Positions 17,049 through 25,391 are shown, numbered from the stretch's first letter. The stretch is DNA of 64,000 nucleotides from Nocardioides alpinus (GCF_900112035.1 NZ_FOKC01000006.1:62001-126000), one strand, 5' to 3'. The notes: generated by a model not told the origin, from the letters alone. Numbers and translations are program-made.

Positions 17049-17575
17049 GCATCCCCGGCGTGGAACGCCTCGAGCCGGCCGGCGCCGGCTCCGAGGTCGG
17101 CCCACTCGCCGGCGATCGCGAACACGGCCAGGGCAGACGTCGGGAAGCCCCGGGTGACGAGGCCGGTCGTGGCGGCAGGGTCGCCCTCGCCGTCGTCGAT
17201 CAGCTCGGCGATGGACGCCATCGTGGGGTTGTGCCCGATCACGAGGAGCGTCGTCACCGTGGCGTGGACATCGCGGATCAGGTCGAAGGCCGAGTCCGGA
17301 CCGGCGGCGTAGAGGGCCCCGGAGAGGTCGGCGGTCGTCTCCCAGTCGGCAGCGAGCGCGACCTCCTCCCAGGTCTGCCGGGTGCGCAGGGCGTCCGACA
17401 CGAGCGCGGCGTCGGGGACGATCCCCTGCTCGCGCAGCCAGCGCCCGGCGTGCGCTGCGTCCCCGCGACCGCGGGCCGCCAGGGCTCGGTCGTGGTCGGA
17501 CGGAGCGGTCGGCTCGGCCTTCGCGTGACGCATCACGACCAGCCGTCGGAGTCCTTCGCTGGATGGTTGCTGCAT
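17045..17575 (-). CDS. SixA-like histidine phosphatase
   Basis: 176 residues. Phosphohistidine phosphatase of the phosphoglycerate-mutase superfamily: RHG-type motif LVVMRHAKAEP near residue 14, SDALRTRQTWE, and the second catalytic His in LLVIGHNPTMASIAELI. The short size and the RHA motif fit SixA, which acts on phosphohistidine proteins. The ATG at 17575 has AAAGG 9 bases upstream. The gene is divergent from cphB (34 bp between start codons) and translationally coupled to the methyltransferase that follows. Confidence 0.88.
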   Translation of the reverse strand: MQQPSSEGLRRLVVMRHAKAEPTAPSDHDRALAARGRGDAAHAGRWLREQGIVPDAALVSDALRTRQTWEEVALAADWETTADLSGALYAAGPDSAFDLIRDVHATVTTLLVIGHNPTMASIAELIDDGEGDPAATTGLVTRGFPTSALAVFAIAGEWADLGAGAGRLEAFHAGDA

Positions 17576-17595
17576 CGGCACACCTTTGCAGCCGC

Positions 17596-17601
17596 TAGCC
17601 T
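17596..17601 (+). promoter_or_regulatory. -10 hexamer TAGCCT of cphB (leaderless)
   Basis: The hexamer ends 7 bases before the cphB ATG, so transcription would start at or next to the A of the start codon. No Shine-Dalgarno lies in the gap. Confidence 0.55.
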
Positions 17602-17608
17602 GCGTGTC

Positions 17609-18598
17609 ATGCCCAACGGACCACTCATGATCATCGGTGGTGCCGAGGACAAGGTGCGCAAGCCGACGATCCTCAAGCACTTCGTCGCCCTCAGCGGAGG
17701 CAAGGACTCCCGGATCGCGGTCATCCCGACCGCGTCCTCCCTCGGGCGGGAGGTCGTCGACGTCTACGACGCCCTCTTCACCAAGTTCGGTGCCGACCGC
17801 GTCGACGCCGTACGACCCGAGAGCCGCGAGCAGGCGCAGGACCCGGCGCTGGTGAAGGCGCTCGACGAGGCCACCGGCATCTTCATGACCGGCGGCAACC
17901 AGCTCAAGCTGTCGTCGATCGTGTGCGGCACCCCGGTGGGCGACGCGATCCTGCGCGCCCACGAGCGCGGTGCCGTCGTGGCCGGCACCTCGGCGGGCGC
18001 GAGCATCCAGTCGTCGCACATGGTCGCCTTCGGCGTCGGCGGCGCGACGCCGAAGCAGCGGATGACCCAGGTGGCAGCCGGTCTCGGCCTGGTCGACGCC
18101 ACCGTCATCGACCAGCACTTCGACCAGCGCAACCGCTACGGCCGGCTCCTGATGATCGTCGCGCAGAGCCCGCACCTGCTGGGCATCGGCGTGGACGAGG
18201 ACACCTGCGGCCTGGTCGAGGACATCGACGGCGACATGGTCATGCGGGTCCTCGGCAAGGGTGCGGTCACGATCTTCGACGGCTCCCGGATGGTGTCGAA
18301 CGCCTACGAGGCCACCCGGTCCTCGCCGCTGCTGGCGAGCGGCGTGCTCTTCCACGTGCTGCCCGAGAAGGCCGTCTTCAACCTGTCGACGCGCGAGCTC
18401 GTCGCCCAGGAGCCGGACATCGCCGCGGAGGATGCCGACGAGCTCGCCGAGGCCAGTCGCGACCTGCGCCAGCTGGCCCGCGACATCGCGGCCGCCGACG
18501 CTGCTCCGGCCGCGATCCGCCGCCGCCTCAAGATGCGGCGTGCCTCCCGGCCGTCCATCGACCTGCCCCCGAGCCTCAACCAGGGAGACAACGCATGA
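17609..18598 (+). CDS. cphB: Cyanophycinase
   Basis: 329 residues. Peptidase family S51 serine hydrolase that cleaves cyanophycin (multi-Arg-poly-Asp) to beta-Asp-Arg dipeptides. Visible: MIIGGAEDK at the N terminus, IFMTGGNQLKL, nucleophile motif GTSAGAS at about residue 128, VIDQHFDQRNRYGRL, and LGIGVDEDTCGLV. It is longer than typical cyanobacterial enzymes because of a helical C-terminal extension rich in Ala, Asp and Arg (about 275-329). No signal peptide, so it degrades an intracellular store. It sits 76 bp upstream of cphA on the same strand. Confidence 0.93.
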   Translation: MPNGPLMIIGGAEDKVRKPTILKHFVALSGGKDSRIAVIPTASSLGREVVDVYDALFTKFGADRVDAVRPESREQAQDPALVKALDEATGIFMTGGNQLKLSSIVCGTPVGDAILRAHERGAVVAGTSAGASIQSSHMVAFGVGGATPKQRMTQVAAGLGLVDATVIDQHFDQRNRYGRLLMIVAQSPHLLGIGVDEDTCGLVEDIDGDMVMRVLGKGAVTIFDGSRMVSNAYEATRSSPLLASGVLFHVLPEKAVFNLSTRELVAQEPDIAAEDADELAEASRDLRQLARDIAAADAAPAAIRRRLKMRRASRPSIDLPPSLNQGDNA

Positions 18599-18667
18599 CC
18601 GAGCGCAGCGAGGTCATCATCCGACACAGTGCGACATGTGCCTCATGCGCGCACGGAGCGAAGCGAG
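18595..18667 (+). repeat. Hairpin and paired 12-mer between cphB and cphA
   Basis: ATGACC (18595-18600, covering the cphB stop) is complementary to GGTCAT (18612-18617) around an 11-base loop. The loop plus the first stem base reads GAGCGCAGCGAG (18601-18612), repeated with one change as GAGCGAAGCGAG at 18656-18667. Such GAGCGnAGCGAG elements recur in high-GC actinobacterial spacers. The hairpin might affect cphB/cphA message stability. Confidence 0.4.
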
Positions 18668-18674
18668 TACGTGC

Positions 18675-21449
18675 ATGAGTGAGCGGCCCACCCCGGACCT
18701 CGAGATCACCGAGACGCGCGTCTACCGCGGCGCCAACGTCTGGTCGTACGACAAGTCGATCCACCTGGTCGTCGACCTCGGCTCGCTCGAGCAGTTCCCC
18801 AGCAACACCATCCCCGGCTTCACCGACGACCTCGTCGCGATGCTGCCGGGCCTGCGCGAGCACTCCTGCTCGCGCGGTCGTCGGGGCGGCTTCCTGGAGC
18901 GGCTCAACGAGGGGACGTGGCTGGGCCACGTCGCCGAGCATGCCGCGCTGGCGCTCCAGCAGCTGGTCGGCCACGACATCCGGCGCGGCAAGACCCGTGC
19001 CGTCAAGGGCCAGCCGGGCCACTACAACATCATCTACGGCTACGTCGACGAGAACGTCGGCCTCACCGCGGGCCGCCTCGCCGTACGCCTGGTCAACCAC
19101 CTCGTCGAGGGCGACCCGGACTTCGACTGGGAGACCGCGCGCGACGAGTTCATCCGCCGCGCCGAGCGCACCGCTTTCGGCCCCTCGACGCAGGCCATCG
19201 TCGACGAGGCCGTGTCGCGCGACATCCCCTGGATCCGGCTCAACCAGGCTTCGCTCGTCCAGCTCGGGCAGGGCGTCCACGCCAAGCGGATCCGCGCCAC
19301 GATGACGTCGGAGACGTCGTCCATCGCCGTCGACATCGCCTCCGACAAGGACCTCACCACCAAGCTCCTCGGTGCCGCCGGCCTCCCGGTGCCCAAGCAG
19401 GAGTCGGTGCGATCCGCGGACCAGGCGGTCGCCGCTGCCCGGCGGATCGGCTACCCCGTCGTGCTCAAGCCGCTCGACGGCAACCACGGTCGCGGGGTCT
19501 GCCTCGACCTGCAGGACGAGGACGACGTACGCGCTGCGTTCACGATCGCGGAGGGCCAGTCGCGCCGCGGGTCCGTCATCGTCGAGTCCTTCGTCACCGG
19601 CAAGGACTACCGCTGCCTCATCATCGACGGCCGGATGGTCGCCATCGCCGAGCGGGTCCCCGCCTCGGTGACGGGCGACGGCAGGATGACCGTCGAGGAG
19701 CTCGTCGACCTGACCAACGCCGACCCGCGCCGCGGCGTGGGCCACGAGAAGGTGCTCACCCGCATCAAGGTGGACGACGCCGCGATCGAGGTGCTCGCCG
19801 ACCAGGGCCACACCCTCACCTCGGTGCCCGGCGAGGGCGAGATGGTCAAGCTGGCCCTCACCGGCAACATGTCCACCGGTGGCATCTCGATCGACCGCAC
19901 CTTCGAGGCGCACCCGGAGAACGTCGAGATCGCCGAGGAGGCCGCCCGCATGGTCGGCCTCGACATCGCCGGCATCGACTTCATCTGCCCCGACATCACC
20001 GAGCCGGTGCGCGAGGCCGGCGGCGCGATCTGCGAGGTCAACGCAGCGCCCGGCTTCAGGATGCACACGCACCCGACGATCGGCGAGCCGCAGTTCATCG
20101 CCAAGCCCGTCGTCGACATGCTCTTCCCGCCGGGAGCGCCGTCGCGGATCCCGATCGTGGCGGTGACCGGCACCAACGGCAAGACCACCACCAGCCGGAT
20201 GATCAGCCACATCTTCAAGGGCATGGGCCGCAAGGTCGGCATGACCTCCACCGACGGCGTCGTCATCGACGAGCGCCTGGTGATCCGGGCCGACGCCTCC
20301 GGCCCGCGCTCGGCGCGGATGGTGCTGCAGAACCCGCGCGTCGACTTCGCCGTCTTCGAGGTCGCCCGAGGCGGCATCCTGCGCGAGGGCCTCGGCTACG
20401 AGCGCAACGACGTCGCCGTGGTGCTCAACGTGCAGCCCGACCACCTCGGGCTCCGCGGCATCGACACCGTCGAGCAGCTCGCGGACGTGAAGGCCGTCAT
20501 CGTCGAGGCGGTCCCGCGCGACGGGCACGCCGTGCTCAACGCCGACGACCCGCTGGTGCGCGAGATGCGACGCAAGTGCTCGGGCCAGGTCGTGTGGTTC
20601 TCGATGGAGGAGCCCGGCAGCGAGGTGCGCGACATGATCGACGCGCACTGCCGTCGCGGCGGCAAGGCCATCGTGCTCAACCCTACCGAGCGCGGCGAGA
20701 TGATGGTCGTGCAGCACGGCCGCCGCGAGATGCAGCTCGCATGGACGCACCTGCTGCCGGCGACCTTCAACGGCCGGGCGCGGATGAACGTCCAGAACTC
20801 GCTGGCCGCGGCGGCTGCCGCCTTCGCCGCCGGTGCGCCGCTGCACGACATCCGCCAGGGCCTGCGCACGTTCTCCACCAACTACTACCTCTCCCCCGGT
20901 CGCCTCAACGAGGTGGACGTCAACGGCGTCAACGTGATCGTCGACTACTGCCACAACGCCCCCGGCATGAAGATGCTCGGCGACTTCGTGGACCGCGTCG
21001 GTGACTCGCTGGAGTCCTCGCACGACCTGGCCCGCCCCTCGCGGATCGGCATCATCGCCACCGCAGGTGACCGCCGTGACCAGGACATGGTCGAGCTCGG
21101 CACGATCGCCGCCCAGCACTTCGACGTGTGCATCATCCGCGAGGACGTCGCACTCCGGGGCCGTGAGCGCGGTGCCACGGCGCAGCTCGTGCTCGACGGC
21201 GTACGGGCCGCGATGGACGCCGGCGCCCGCTGCAAGCAGGCCGAGATGGTCCTCGACGAGATCGAGGCCGTCCGTCACGCGATGAGCCGAGCCAACGCGG
21301 GCGACCTCGTCGTGGTCTGCGTGGACAAGCACGCCGAGGTGATGACCGAGCTCGAGAACTGGTCCGACGTGGCGCAGGCGGGCTCGGGCGGCAACCCCGA
21401 CGCACCCTCGGCCGACCCGGACTACACACCCCCGACGTCCGACTCGTGA
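18675..21449 (+). CDS. cphA: Cyanophycin synthetase
   Basis: 924 residues. ATP-dependent, template-free polymerase adding Asp to the backbone and Arg to side chains. Three parts are intact. The N-terminal domain (1-160) has VYRGANVWSYDKSIHLVVDL. The ATP-grasp domain (about 165-480) has VVLKPLDGNHGRG near 262 and metal ligands in CEVNAAPGFRMHTHP near 453. The Mur-ligase-like domain (about 490-900) has P-loop GTNGKTT near 499, VARGGILREGLGY and QPDHLGLRGIDTVEQ. All catalytic motifs match active CphA1. The ATG at 18675 is chosen because the N domain begins directly after it. No clear Shine-Dalgarno; possibly coupled to cphB. Confidence 0.95.
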   Translation: MSERPTPDLEITETRVYRGANVWSYDKSIHLVVDLGSLEQFPSNTIPGFTDDLVAMLPGLREHSCSRGRRGGFLERLNEGTWLGHVAEHAALALQQLVGHDIRRGKTRAVKGQPGHYNIIYGYVDENVGLTAGRLAVRLVNHLVEGDPDFDWETARDEFIRRAERTAFGPSTQAIVDEAVSRDIPWIRLNQASLVQLGQGVHAKRIRATMTSETSSIAVDIASDKDLTTKLLGAAGLPVPKQESVRSADQAVAAARRIGYPVVLKPLDGNHGRGVCLDLQDEDDVRAAFTIAEGQSRRGSVIVESFVTGKDYRCLIIDGRMVAIAERVPASVTGDGRMTVEELVDLTNADPRRGVGHEKVLTRIKVDDAAIEVLADQGHTLTSVPGEGEMVKLALTGNMSTGGISIDRTFEAHPENVEIAEEAARMVGLDIAGIDFICPDITEPVREAGGAICEVNAAPGFRMHTHPTIGEPQFIAKPVVDMLFPPGAPSRIPIVAVTGTNGKTTTSRMISHIFKGMGRKVGMTSTDGVVIDERLVIRADASGPRSARMVLQNPRVDFAVFEVARGGILREGLGYERNDVAVVLNVQPDHLGLRGIDTVEQLADVKAVIVEAVPRDGHAVLNADDPLVREMRRKCSGQVVWFSMEEPGSEVRDMIDAHCRRGGKAIVLNPTERGEMMVVQHGRREMQLAWTHLLPATFNGRARMNVQNSLAAAAAAFAAGAPLHDIRQGLRTFSTNYYLSPGRLNEVDVNGVNVIVDYCHNAPGMKMLGDFVDRVGDSLESSHDLARPSRIGIIATAGDRRDQDMVELGTIAAQHFDVCIIREDVALRGRERGATAQLVLDGVRAAMDAGARCKQAEMVLDEIEAVRHAMSRANAGDLVVVCVDKHAEVMTELENWSDVAQAGSGGNPDAPSADPDYTPPTSDS

Positions 21450-21462
21450 GAGAGCGGCCTGA

Positions 21463-21828
21463 GTGAGGATCCTCGACCTCGCCGACCTGCCCCACCGTCC
21501 GATCGAGGGCCACGGGAGCCGCGGGTTCTCCGTGGGCGCCTTCGGCATCAGCGCCGACGCGCACCTGATCGCGGTCTCCCTCACGCCGGGCGGCACCATC
21601 GGTCGTCACCCGGCCGCGGGTCGTCAGCTGCTGGTCGTGCTCTCCGGCGAGGCCGAGGTGGCAGGTGCCGAGGGGACCGTACGCCGGCTCACGGCCGGAC
21701 AGGCCGCTGTCTGGGAGCCCGGTGAGCTGCACGAGACGCGGTCACCGGGTGGGATGTCGGGGATGATCGTCGAGGGAGACCTCGACATCGGAGCGCCCGG
21801 CGAGCAGGTCGACCCCGGCGACGTCTGA
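21463..21828 (+). CDS. Small cupin-domain protein
   Basis: 121 residues from a GTG start, 13 bases after cphA. A single conserved beta-barrel cupin: LTPGGTIGRHPAAGRQLLVVLSGEAEV and GQAAVWEPGELHETRSPGG. Possible metal ligands are the His in RHPAAGRQ and the Glu and His in WEPGELHET, one fewer than canonical. Position suggests cotranscription with cphA, perhaps as a small-molecule sensor, isomerase or accessory protein; this is inference. Its last 87 bases overlap the convergent CphA-like Mur ligase gene. Confidence 0.8.
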   Translation: MRILDLADLPHRPIEGHGSRGFSVGAFGISADAHLIAVSLTPGGTIGRHPAAGRQLLVVLSGEAEVAGAEGTVRRLTAGQAAVWEPGELHETRSPGGMSGMIVEGDLDIGAPGEQVDPGDV

Positions 21829-23532
21829 GCCCGCCGCGGCTCGGGCCTGGGCCGCGCGCACCTTCTCGGACAGCGTCTCCGGGGTGTCCGCGGTGCCGCC
21901 GTGCCCGGCGATCCAGTCGTACGCCTCCTGCCGCTCGGCGTGGCACATCAGCCCGACCACGTCGCCGGGCTCGGCGCGCGCCACCAGGGCCGCCAGGCAC
22001 TCGACCTCGGTGCGGTAGGTGTCGATGTCGGTGACCCCCACGCGGGCGGCACCGGCCCGGAGCAGGCCGTCGATCTCATCCATCGTGCGGCCCCGGAGGT
22101 ACCACTCCTTGTGGCCGATCGCGACCACGTCGCTGCCCTTGGCACCGATCTCGCCCAGCGCGTCGATCAGCTCGTCGGTGCGGTCACCGACGGCGCCGAG
22201 GCCGAGCATGAGACGCGCGCCGGGACGTCGTACGCCGGCCATGATCTCGAGCAGCGCCTCGAGCCCGGCCTCGTTGTGGGCGAGGTCCATGACGACCGAG
22301 ACGTCCCCCGGGAGCGAGAAGAAGTTCATCCGGCCCGGGTTGTGCTCGGCGTCGGGGCGGAAGGTCCTCAGACCGGTGATCACGTCGTCGCGCGAGAGCC
22401 CGATCGCCAGGGCCGCCGAGGCCGCGGCGAGGGCGTTCTCGATGTTGAAGCGGGAGAGCCCGGCCAGCGTCATCGGCACGTCGACCAGCTCGACCAGCGG
22501 ATCGGGGTCGACGCCCGGGGCGAGGACCGTGATCCAGCCGTCGATCACGGTGGTGGCGCGCCCGCCACCGTGACCCAGCACCTCGCGCACCGCGGGCGAG
22601 TCTGGGTCGCGGCTGAAGATCCACGGCTGGGCGGAGATCACCGACTGCATGGCCAGCACGCGTGGGTCGTCGCCGTTGAGGACCGACCACCCGTCCTTGC
22701 GCGTGATCCGCGGGACCACCGACTTCACCTCCGCGAGCTGGTCGACGGTGTCGATGCCCTGCATGCCGAGGTGGTCGGCGGTCACGTTGGTGACCACGGA
22801 GACGTCGTTGCGGGTGATGCCGATGCCCTTGAGGAGGATGCCGCCGCGGGCGGTCTCGGTGACGGCGAACTGGACGCCCTCGAGGCCGAGGGCGCGGACG
22901 GCGCCGGAGGGTCCGGAGTAGTCCCCCGCCTCGACGAGCACGCCGTCGCGGTAGACGCCGTCGGTGTTGGACCAGCCGACCACGAGCCCGCTGGTGCGGG
23001 CGATGTGGGCGATCATCCGGCTCGTCGTGGTCTTGCCGTTGGTGCCGGTCACCGCGACGACCGGGATCCTCGGGACGATGGTCGTCGGCCGGGTGCCCCG
23101 GGGCGCGGCGGCGACCTCGGCAGCGGCGGTGCTGACGGCGGACTCCACGTCGGGGGTCGGCAGGGCGTCGAGGGCGTGCGCCACGGCCTCGCCCAGTGCA
23201 CGCGCGCGTTCGCGGTTGCGCCACGGGAAGGCGACGACGAGCACCTGGGGGTCCGAGGTGGGCCGCACCCGGACGGCGAGGCGTCGGGTGCCCGCCTCGC
23301 TCGCGATGGCGCGTACGAGGCGCTCGACCGCACGCACCGCGAAGCGCTGCCGGAACCCCGACCCGGGCGCACCCGGGCGCGTCGTACGCAGGCCGATGCG
23401 ACGCGCGAAGCGCAGCACCGCCTCGTCGCTCGCATCACTGATCGTGGAGACGTCCAGCGTCAGCTTCACCGCAGCGCGCGGGAAGTAGAGGTTGGGGCCT
23501 TCGAGGATGCGCAGCTCGACGAGTGAGGTCAC
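21742..23532 (-). CDS. CphA-related Mur ligase without ATP-grasp domain
   Basis: 596 residues. Residues 152-500 align in order with the Mur half of the neighbouring CphA: P-loop GTNGKTTTSRM at 163-173, ETARGGILLKGIGI, TADHLGMQGIDTVDQLAE, NIENALAAASAALA, NPGRMN and MDLAHNEAG. Residues 1-125 resemble a diverged CphA N domain (LRILEGPNLYFPRAAVKLTL; AFPWRNRERARALGEAVAHAL). The ATP-grasp domain of about 320 residues is absent between them. It should therefore form a peptide-type bond to an amino acid, but could not build the Asp backbone. The GTG start has TAGTTT (23539-23544) 6 bases upstream, so it has its own leaderless promoter. Confidence 0.85.
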   Translation of the reverse strand: MTSLVELRILEGPNLYFPRAAVKLTLDVSTISDASDEAVLRFARRIGLRTTRPGAPGSGFRQRFAVRAVERLVRAIASEAGTRRLAVRVRPTSDPQVLVVAFPWRNRERARALGEAVAHALDALPTPDVESAVSTAAAEVAAAPRGTRPTTIVPRIPVVAVTGTNGKTTTSRMIAHIARTSGLVVGWSNTDGVYRDGVLVEAGDYSGPSGAVRALGLEGVQFAVTETARGGILLKGIGITRNDVSVVTNVTADHLGMQGIDTVDQLAEVKSVVPRITRKDGWSVLNGDDPRVLAMQSVISAQPWIFSRDPDSPAVREVLGHGGGRATTVIDGWITVLAPGVDPDPLVELVDVPMTLAGLSRFNIENALAAASAALAIGLSRDDVITGLRTFRPDAEHNPGRMNFFSLPGDVSVVMDLAHNEAGLEALLEIMAGVRRPGARLMLGLGAVGDRTDELIDALGEIGAKGSDVVAIGHKEWYLRGRTMDEIDGLLRAGAARVGVTDIDTYRTEVECLAALVARAEPGDVVGLMCHAERQEAYDWIAGHGGTADTPETLSEKVRAAQARAAAGSDVAGVDLLAGRSDVEVSLDDHPRHPTR

Positions 23533-23538
23533 GCGAGG

Positions 23539-23544
23539 AAACTA
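23539..23544 (-). promoter_or_regulatory. -10 hexamer TAGTTT of the CphA-like Mur ligase (leaderless)
   Basis: It reads TAGTTT on the minus strand and ends 6 bases before the GTG at 23532. This gives the gene a promoter separate from the convergent cphB-cphA unit. Confidence 0.5.
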
Positions 23545-23563
23545 CCGAAGGGCGCTGGTGGCC

Positions 23564-24334
23564 CTACAGCCCCATGGCGTGGAAGCCGCCGTCGACGTGG
23601 ACGATCTCGCCGGTGGTCGCCGGGAAGAAGTCGCTCAGCAGCGCGCACACGGCCTGCGCGGTGGGCGTGTGATTGGTCTCGTCCCATCCGAGCGGGGCGC
23701 GGTCCTTCCACGCCGACTCGAGGTCCTCGAAGCCCGGGATCGCCTTCGCGGCGAGGGTCTTCAGCGGTCCGGCGGAGACCAGGTTGCAGCGGATGCCCTC
23801 GGGGCCGAGGTCGCGCGCGACGTAGCGCGAGGTGTTCTCCAGGGCCGCCTTCGCGACGCCCATCCAGTCGTACGCCGGCCACGCGGTGGTCGCGTCGAAG
23901 GTCAGTCCGACGATCGACCCGCCGCGCGACATCAGCGGGCGCGTCGCGACGGCCAGCGACTTGAGGGAGTAGGCAGAGACCTGCACGGCCTGCGCGACGT
24001 CCTCCCAGGGACCGCTCATGAACCTGCCACCCAGCAGCGTCTCGGGGTTGCCGTAGGCGATGGAGTGGACGACGCCGTCGAGGCCGTCGACGTGCTCGCG
24101 CACCTGGTCGGCGAGACCGGCGAGGTGGTCCTCGTCCGTCACGTCGAGCTCGAGGACCGGCGCCTCCTGCGGCAGCCGCTTGGCGATGCGCTTGGTGATG
24201 TTGAGCGCGCGGCCGAAGTTGGAGATCAGCACCGTGGCGCCCTGCTCTTGCGCGACCCGGGCGGTCGCGAAGCCGATCGAGCTGTCCATCGTGACGCCGG
24301 CGACGAGGATGCGCTTGCCGTCGAGGATTCCCAT
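23564..24334 (-). CDS. fabI: Enoyl-[acyl-carrier-protein] reductase, InhA/FabI type
   Basis: 256 residues. NADH-dependent last reduction step of fatty-acid elongation. N-terminal GKRILVAGVTMDSSIGFATA is the FabI/InhA cofactor loop. The catalytic Tyr and Lys lie in AYDWMGVAKAALE, as in mycobacterial InhA rather than the YxxxxxxK spacing of classic SDRs. A C-terminal GEIVHVDGGFHAMGL closes the fold. It follows fabG on the same strand after a 63 bp gap; GGAAGG lies 9 bases before the ATG. Confidence 0.95.
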   Translation of the reverse strand: MGILDGKRILVAGVTMDSSIGFATARVAQEQGATVLISNFGRALNITKRIAKRLPQEAPVLELDVTDEDHLAGLADQVREHVDGLDGVVHSIAYGNPETLLGGRFMSGPWEDVAQAVQVSAYSLKSLAVATRPLMSRGGSIVGLTFDATTAWPAYDWMGVAKAALENTSRYVARDLGPEGIRCNLVSAGPLKTLAAKAIPGFEDLESAWKDRAPLGWDETNHTPTAQAVCALLSDFFPATTGEIVHVDGGFHAMGL

Positions 24335-24397
24335 GTGCGTGTGCCTTCCAGTCTGGCCAGTCGCGGCCGGTGCGGGTGGTGTGGCGAAGCGGGTGGG

Positions 24398-25126
24398 TCA
24401 GTGCCCCATGCCGAGGCCGCCGTCGACCGGGATGACGGCTCCGGTGACGTAGGCGGCGCCGTCGGAGGCGAGCCAGGTGACGGCTGCCGCGACCTCGGCG
24501 GGCGAGGCGTAGCGACCGAGCGGCACCTGCGTCTTGATCAGCGCCTTCTGGTCCTCGGTGAGGACGTCGGTCATGTCGGTCTCGACGAAGCCCGGGGCGA
24601 CGACGTTGGTGGTGATCGAGCGGCTGCCGAGCTCGCGGGCCAGCGAGCGGGCCATGCCGACGAGACCGGCCTTGGACGCGGCGTAGTTGACCTGGCCGGC
24701 AGAGCCGAGCAGCCCGACGACCGACGAGATCAGGATGATCCGGCCGCGACGCAGGCGCAGCATGCCCTTGGCGGCGCGCTTGGTGAGCCGGAAGGTGGCG
24801 GTCAGGTTGGTGTCGATGACCGACGACCAGTCCTCCTCGCTCATCCGCAGCAGGAGGGTGTCCTTGGTGATGCCGGCGTTGGCCACCAGCACCTCGACCG
24901 GGCCGTGCGCCTCCTCGACCTGCTTGAACGCCGCCTCGACGGCGTCCGGGTCGGTGATGTCGCACCGCACGTCGAGGGCGCCCTCAGGGGCCCCGCCGTT
25001 GCGGGTGGTCACGGCGACCTTGTCGCCCTGGGCCAGGAAGGCCTCGGCGATCGCGCGGCCGATGCCGCGGTTGCCGCCGGTGACCAGGACGGAACGGGGG
25101 GTGGTGGATCCGGGCATCTCGCTCAC
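24398..25126 (-). CDS. fabG: 3-oxoacyl-[acyl-carrier-protein] reductase
   Basis: 242 residues. NADPH-dependent beta-ketoacyl reduction in type II fatty-acid synthesis. SDR features: VLVTGGNRGIGRAIA cofactor loop, NAGIT, catalytic Ser in ISSVVGLLGSAGQ, and YAASKAG. The GTG start at 25126 has TAGCGT (25133-25138 on the minus strand) 6 bases upstream, giving a leaderless message that probably covers fabG-fabI. The fabG1-inhA order is the same as in mycobacteria. Confidence 0.95.
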   Translation of the reverse strand: MSEMPGSTTPRSVLVTGGNRGIGRAIAEAFLAQGDKVAVTTRNGGAPEGALDVRCDITDPDAVEAAFKQVEEAHGPVEVLVANAGITKDTLLLRMSEEDWSSVIDTNLTATFRLTKRAAKGMLRLRRGRIILISSVVGLLGSAGQVNYAASKAGLVGMARSLARELGSRSITTNVVAPGFVETDMTDVLTEDQKALIKTQVPLGRYASPAEVAAAVTWLASDGAAYVTGAVIPVDGGLGMGH

Positions 25127-25132
25127 GCTCCG

Positions 25133-25138
25133 ACGCTA
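25133..25138 (-). promoter_or_regulatory. -10 hexamer TAGCGT of fabG-fabI (leaderless)
   Basis: It lies 6 bases before the fabG GTG on the minus strand, with no ribosome-binding site in the gap. Confidence 0.5.
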
Positions 25139-25178
25139 GTGATTACTGAGGGGTACGTGGAATCCGACGGCGTCGCTA

Positions 25179-25391
25179 TCACTCGTCCTCGAGGCGGAAC
25201 CCGACCTTCATGCCGACCTGGAAGTGCTCCACGGCACCGTCCTTGGCCTGGCCACGGATCTGGGTGATCTCGAACCAGTCGATGTGACGCAGGGTCTGGC
25301 CGGCGCGCTCGATGCCGTTGCGGACGGCCTGGTCGATGCCGTCGGGCGAGGTGCCGACGATCTCGGTGACGCGGTAGGTGCGGTTGGTCAT
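25179..25391 (-). CDS. Dodecin (flavin-binding storage protein)
   Basis: 70 residues. Forms a hollow dodecamer that binds FMN, lumichrome or CoA. The short beta-alpha-beta-beta sequence TYRVTEIVGTSPDGIDQAV, HIDWFEITQIRGQ (with the flavin-stacking Trp) and VGMKVGFRLED is diagnostic. The ATG at 25391 is set by a perfect AGGAGG four bases upstream; an in-frame start at 25439 is rejected. Confidence 0.93.
   Translation of the reverse strand: MTNRTYRVTEIVGTSPDGIDQAVRNGIERAGQTLRHIDWFEITQIRGQAKDGAVEHFQVGMKVGFRLEDE

Noticed and set aside
18576..21599. 1007-residue open frame antisense to cphA
   Set aside because: It is a shadow frame of very high-G+C coding DNA: Val/Asp/His/Arg-rich with no family motif, whereas the plus strand is an unmistakable CphA.
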